From Acetivibrio alkalicellulosi (GTDB lineage: Bacteria > Bacillota > Clostridia > Acetivibrionales > Acetivibrionaceae), in assembly GCA_008125075.1 (NCBI GenBank), contig VLTH01000003.1, positions 158,035 to 222,034 of the forward strand: DNA of 64,000 nt, read 5' to 3'. Made by a program: the position numbers and the translations under genes. The notes under the pieces were generated by a model, which saw only the letters and a list, made by a program, of their open reading frames with translations, ran no database searches and was not told the DNA's origin. Positions 63,838-64,000 of the stretch are shown here, piece by piece; the stretch's first letter is position 1, and the number at the start of each line of letters is the position of its first letter.

Positions 63838-64000
63838 ATTTAAATAAAGATAAACTTCTTAAAGTTAAAGGATATTATGAAGGCAATATTGATGCAGTTG
63901 ACCCTGAAACTGCTCGAGTTGTCATTGATTATAAAAAAAATGTCTGTAAAAATTATATTGCCTTAAGCCCTGATCAAATTGAGTCTAGAGTTGCGGGAAA
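63834..64000 (+). CDS. Hypothetical protein, 5' end (runs off right edge)
   Basis: GTG 63834 overlaps the preceding stop and follows AAGGGGG. The 55 codons seen read NLNKDKLLKVKGYYEGNIDA, then VDPETARVVIDY and onward with no stop. The tight coupling with the two genes before suggests one complex or pathway. No family recognised. Confidence 0.6.
   Translation, partial: MNLNKDKLLKVKGYYEGNIDAVDPETARVVIDYKKNVCKNYIALSPDQIESRVAG

Overview
The window looks like chromosome of a low-GC (about 30%) endospore-forming anaerobe of the class Clostridia. Evidence: AT-rich codon use, AGGAGG-type ribosome binding sites, a spore photoproduct lyase, clostridial family pairs (PadR/DUF1700/DUF4097, phasin-like/UbiB, HelD) and a secreted glycoside hydrolase ending in a type I dockerin, which points to a cellulosome producer. 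I cannot name the species.

Layout. 0-5 kb: the 5' part of a transposase runs off the left edge; then an orphan pylSc (catalytic part of pyrrolysyl-tRNA synthetase), a 33-aa membrane peptide, splB, a chromate transporter and a MarR regulator. 5-13 kb: a shortened NodU-like protein, a two-component system, a SIMPL-domain protein, an exported protein with a decayed partial copy, and a lipoprotein. 13-18 kb: an arsR-acr3-arsC operon with its operator, a Bcp peroxiredoxin, and a GH43-RICIN-dockerin enzyme resembling exo-beta-1,3-galactanase. 18-29 kb: RecD2, an MscS channel, a TetR regulon (tetR, a rifampin-phosphotransferase-like enzyme, an MFS exporter) tied together by three near-identical operators, a flavodoxin-fold reductase and MsrAB. 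29-42 kb: an orphan hisF of higher GC, a tandem GNAT, YjbQ, a nucleoside phosphorylase overlapping an SPL-like radical SAM gene, a sugar nucleotidyltransferase/GT4/(alpha/alpha)6-barrel cluster, phasin/UbiB and HelD. 42-51 kb: PadR-DUF1700-DUF4097, a CbpA-type DnaJ plus ClpB behind a CtsR-like operator, and a LacI-like sensor fused to a kinase core without its histidine. 51-58.5 kb: a surface-glycan cluster making a CDP-6-deoxyhexose. 58.7-64 kb: accessory genes, including a zinc finger/HTH/DUF2087/GIY-YIG protein, a membrane-anchored MerR and an unrecognised three-gene unit leaving the right edge.

Intergenic DNA is rich in dispersed palindromic repeats. I separate at least three families (A, B, C) plus a weaker fourth (D). 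One copy of A forms the 3' end of a nucleotidyltransferase gene, and one copy of C lies in the leader of the cbpA gene. Three promoter regions carry (T/C)TAACA-like hexamers phased at 11 bp, as expected for an OmpR/PhoB-type regulator. Two genes (splB and the DUF4097 gene) appear to start at AUA or AUU. I found no rRNA, tRNA or CRISPR array.
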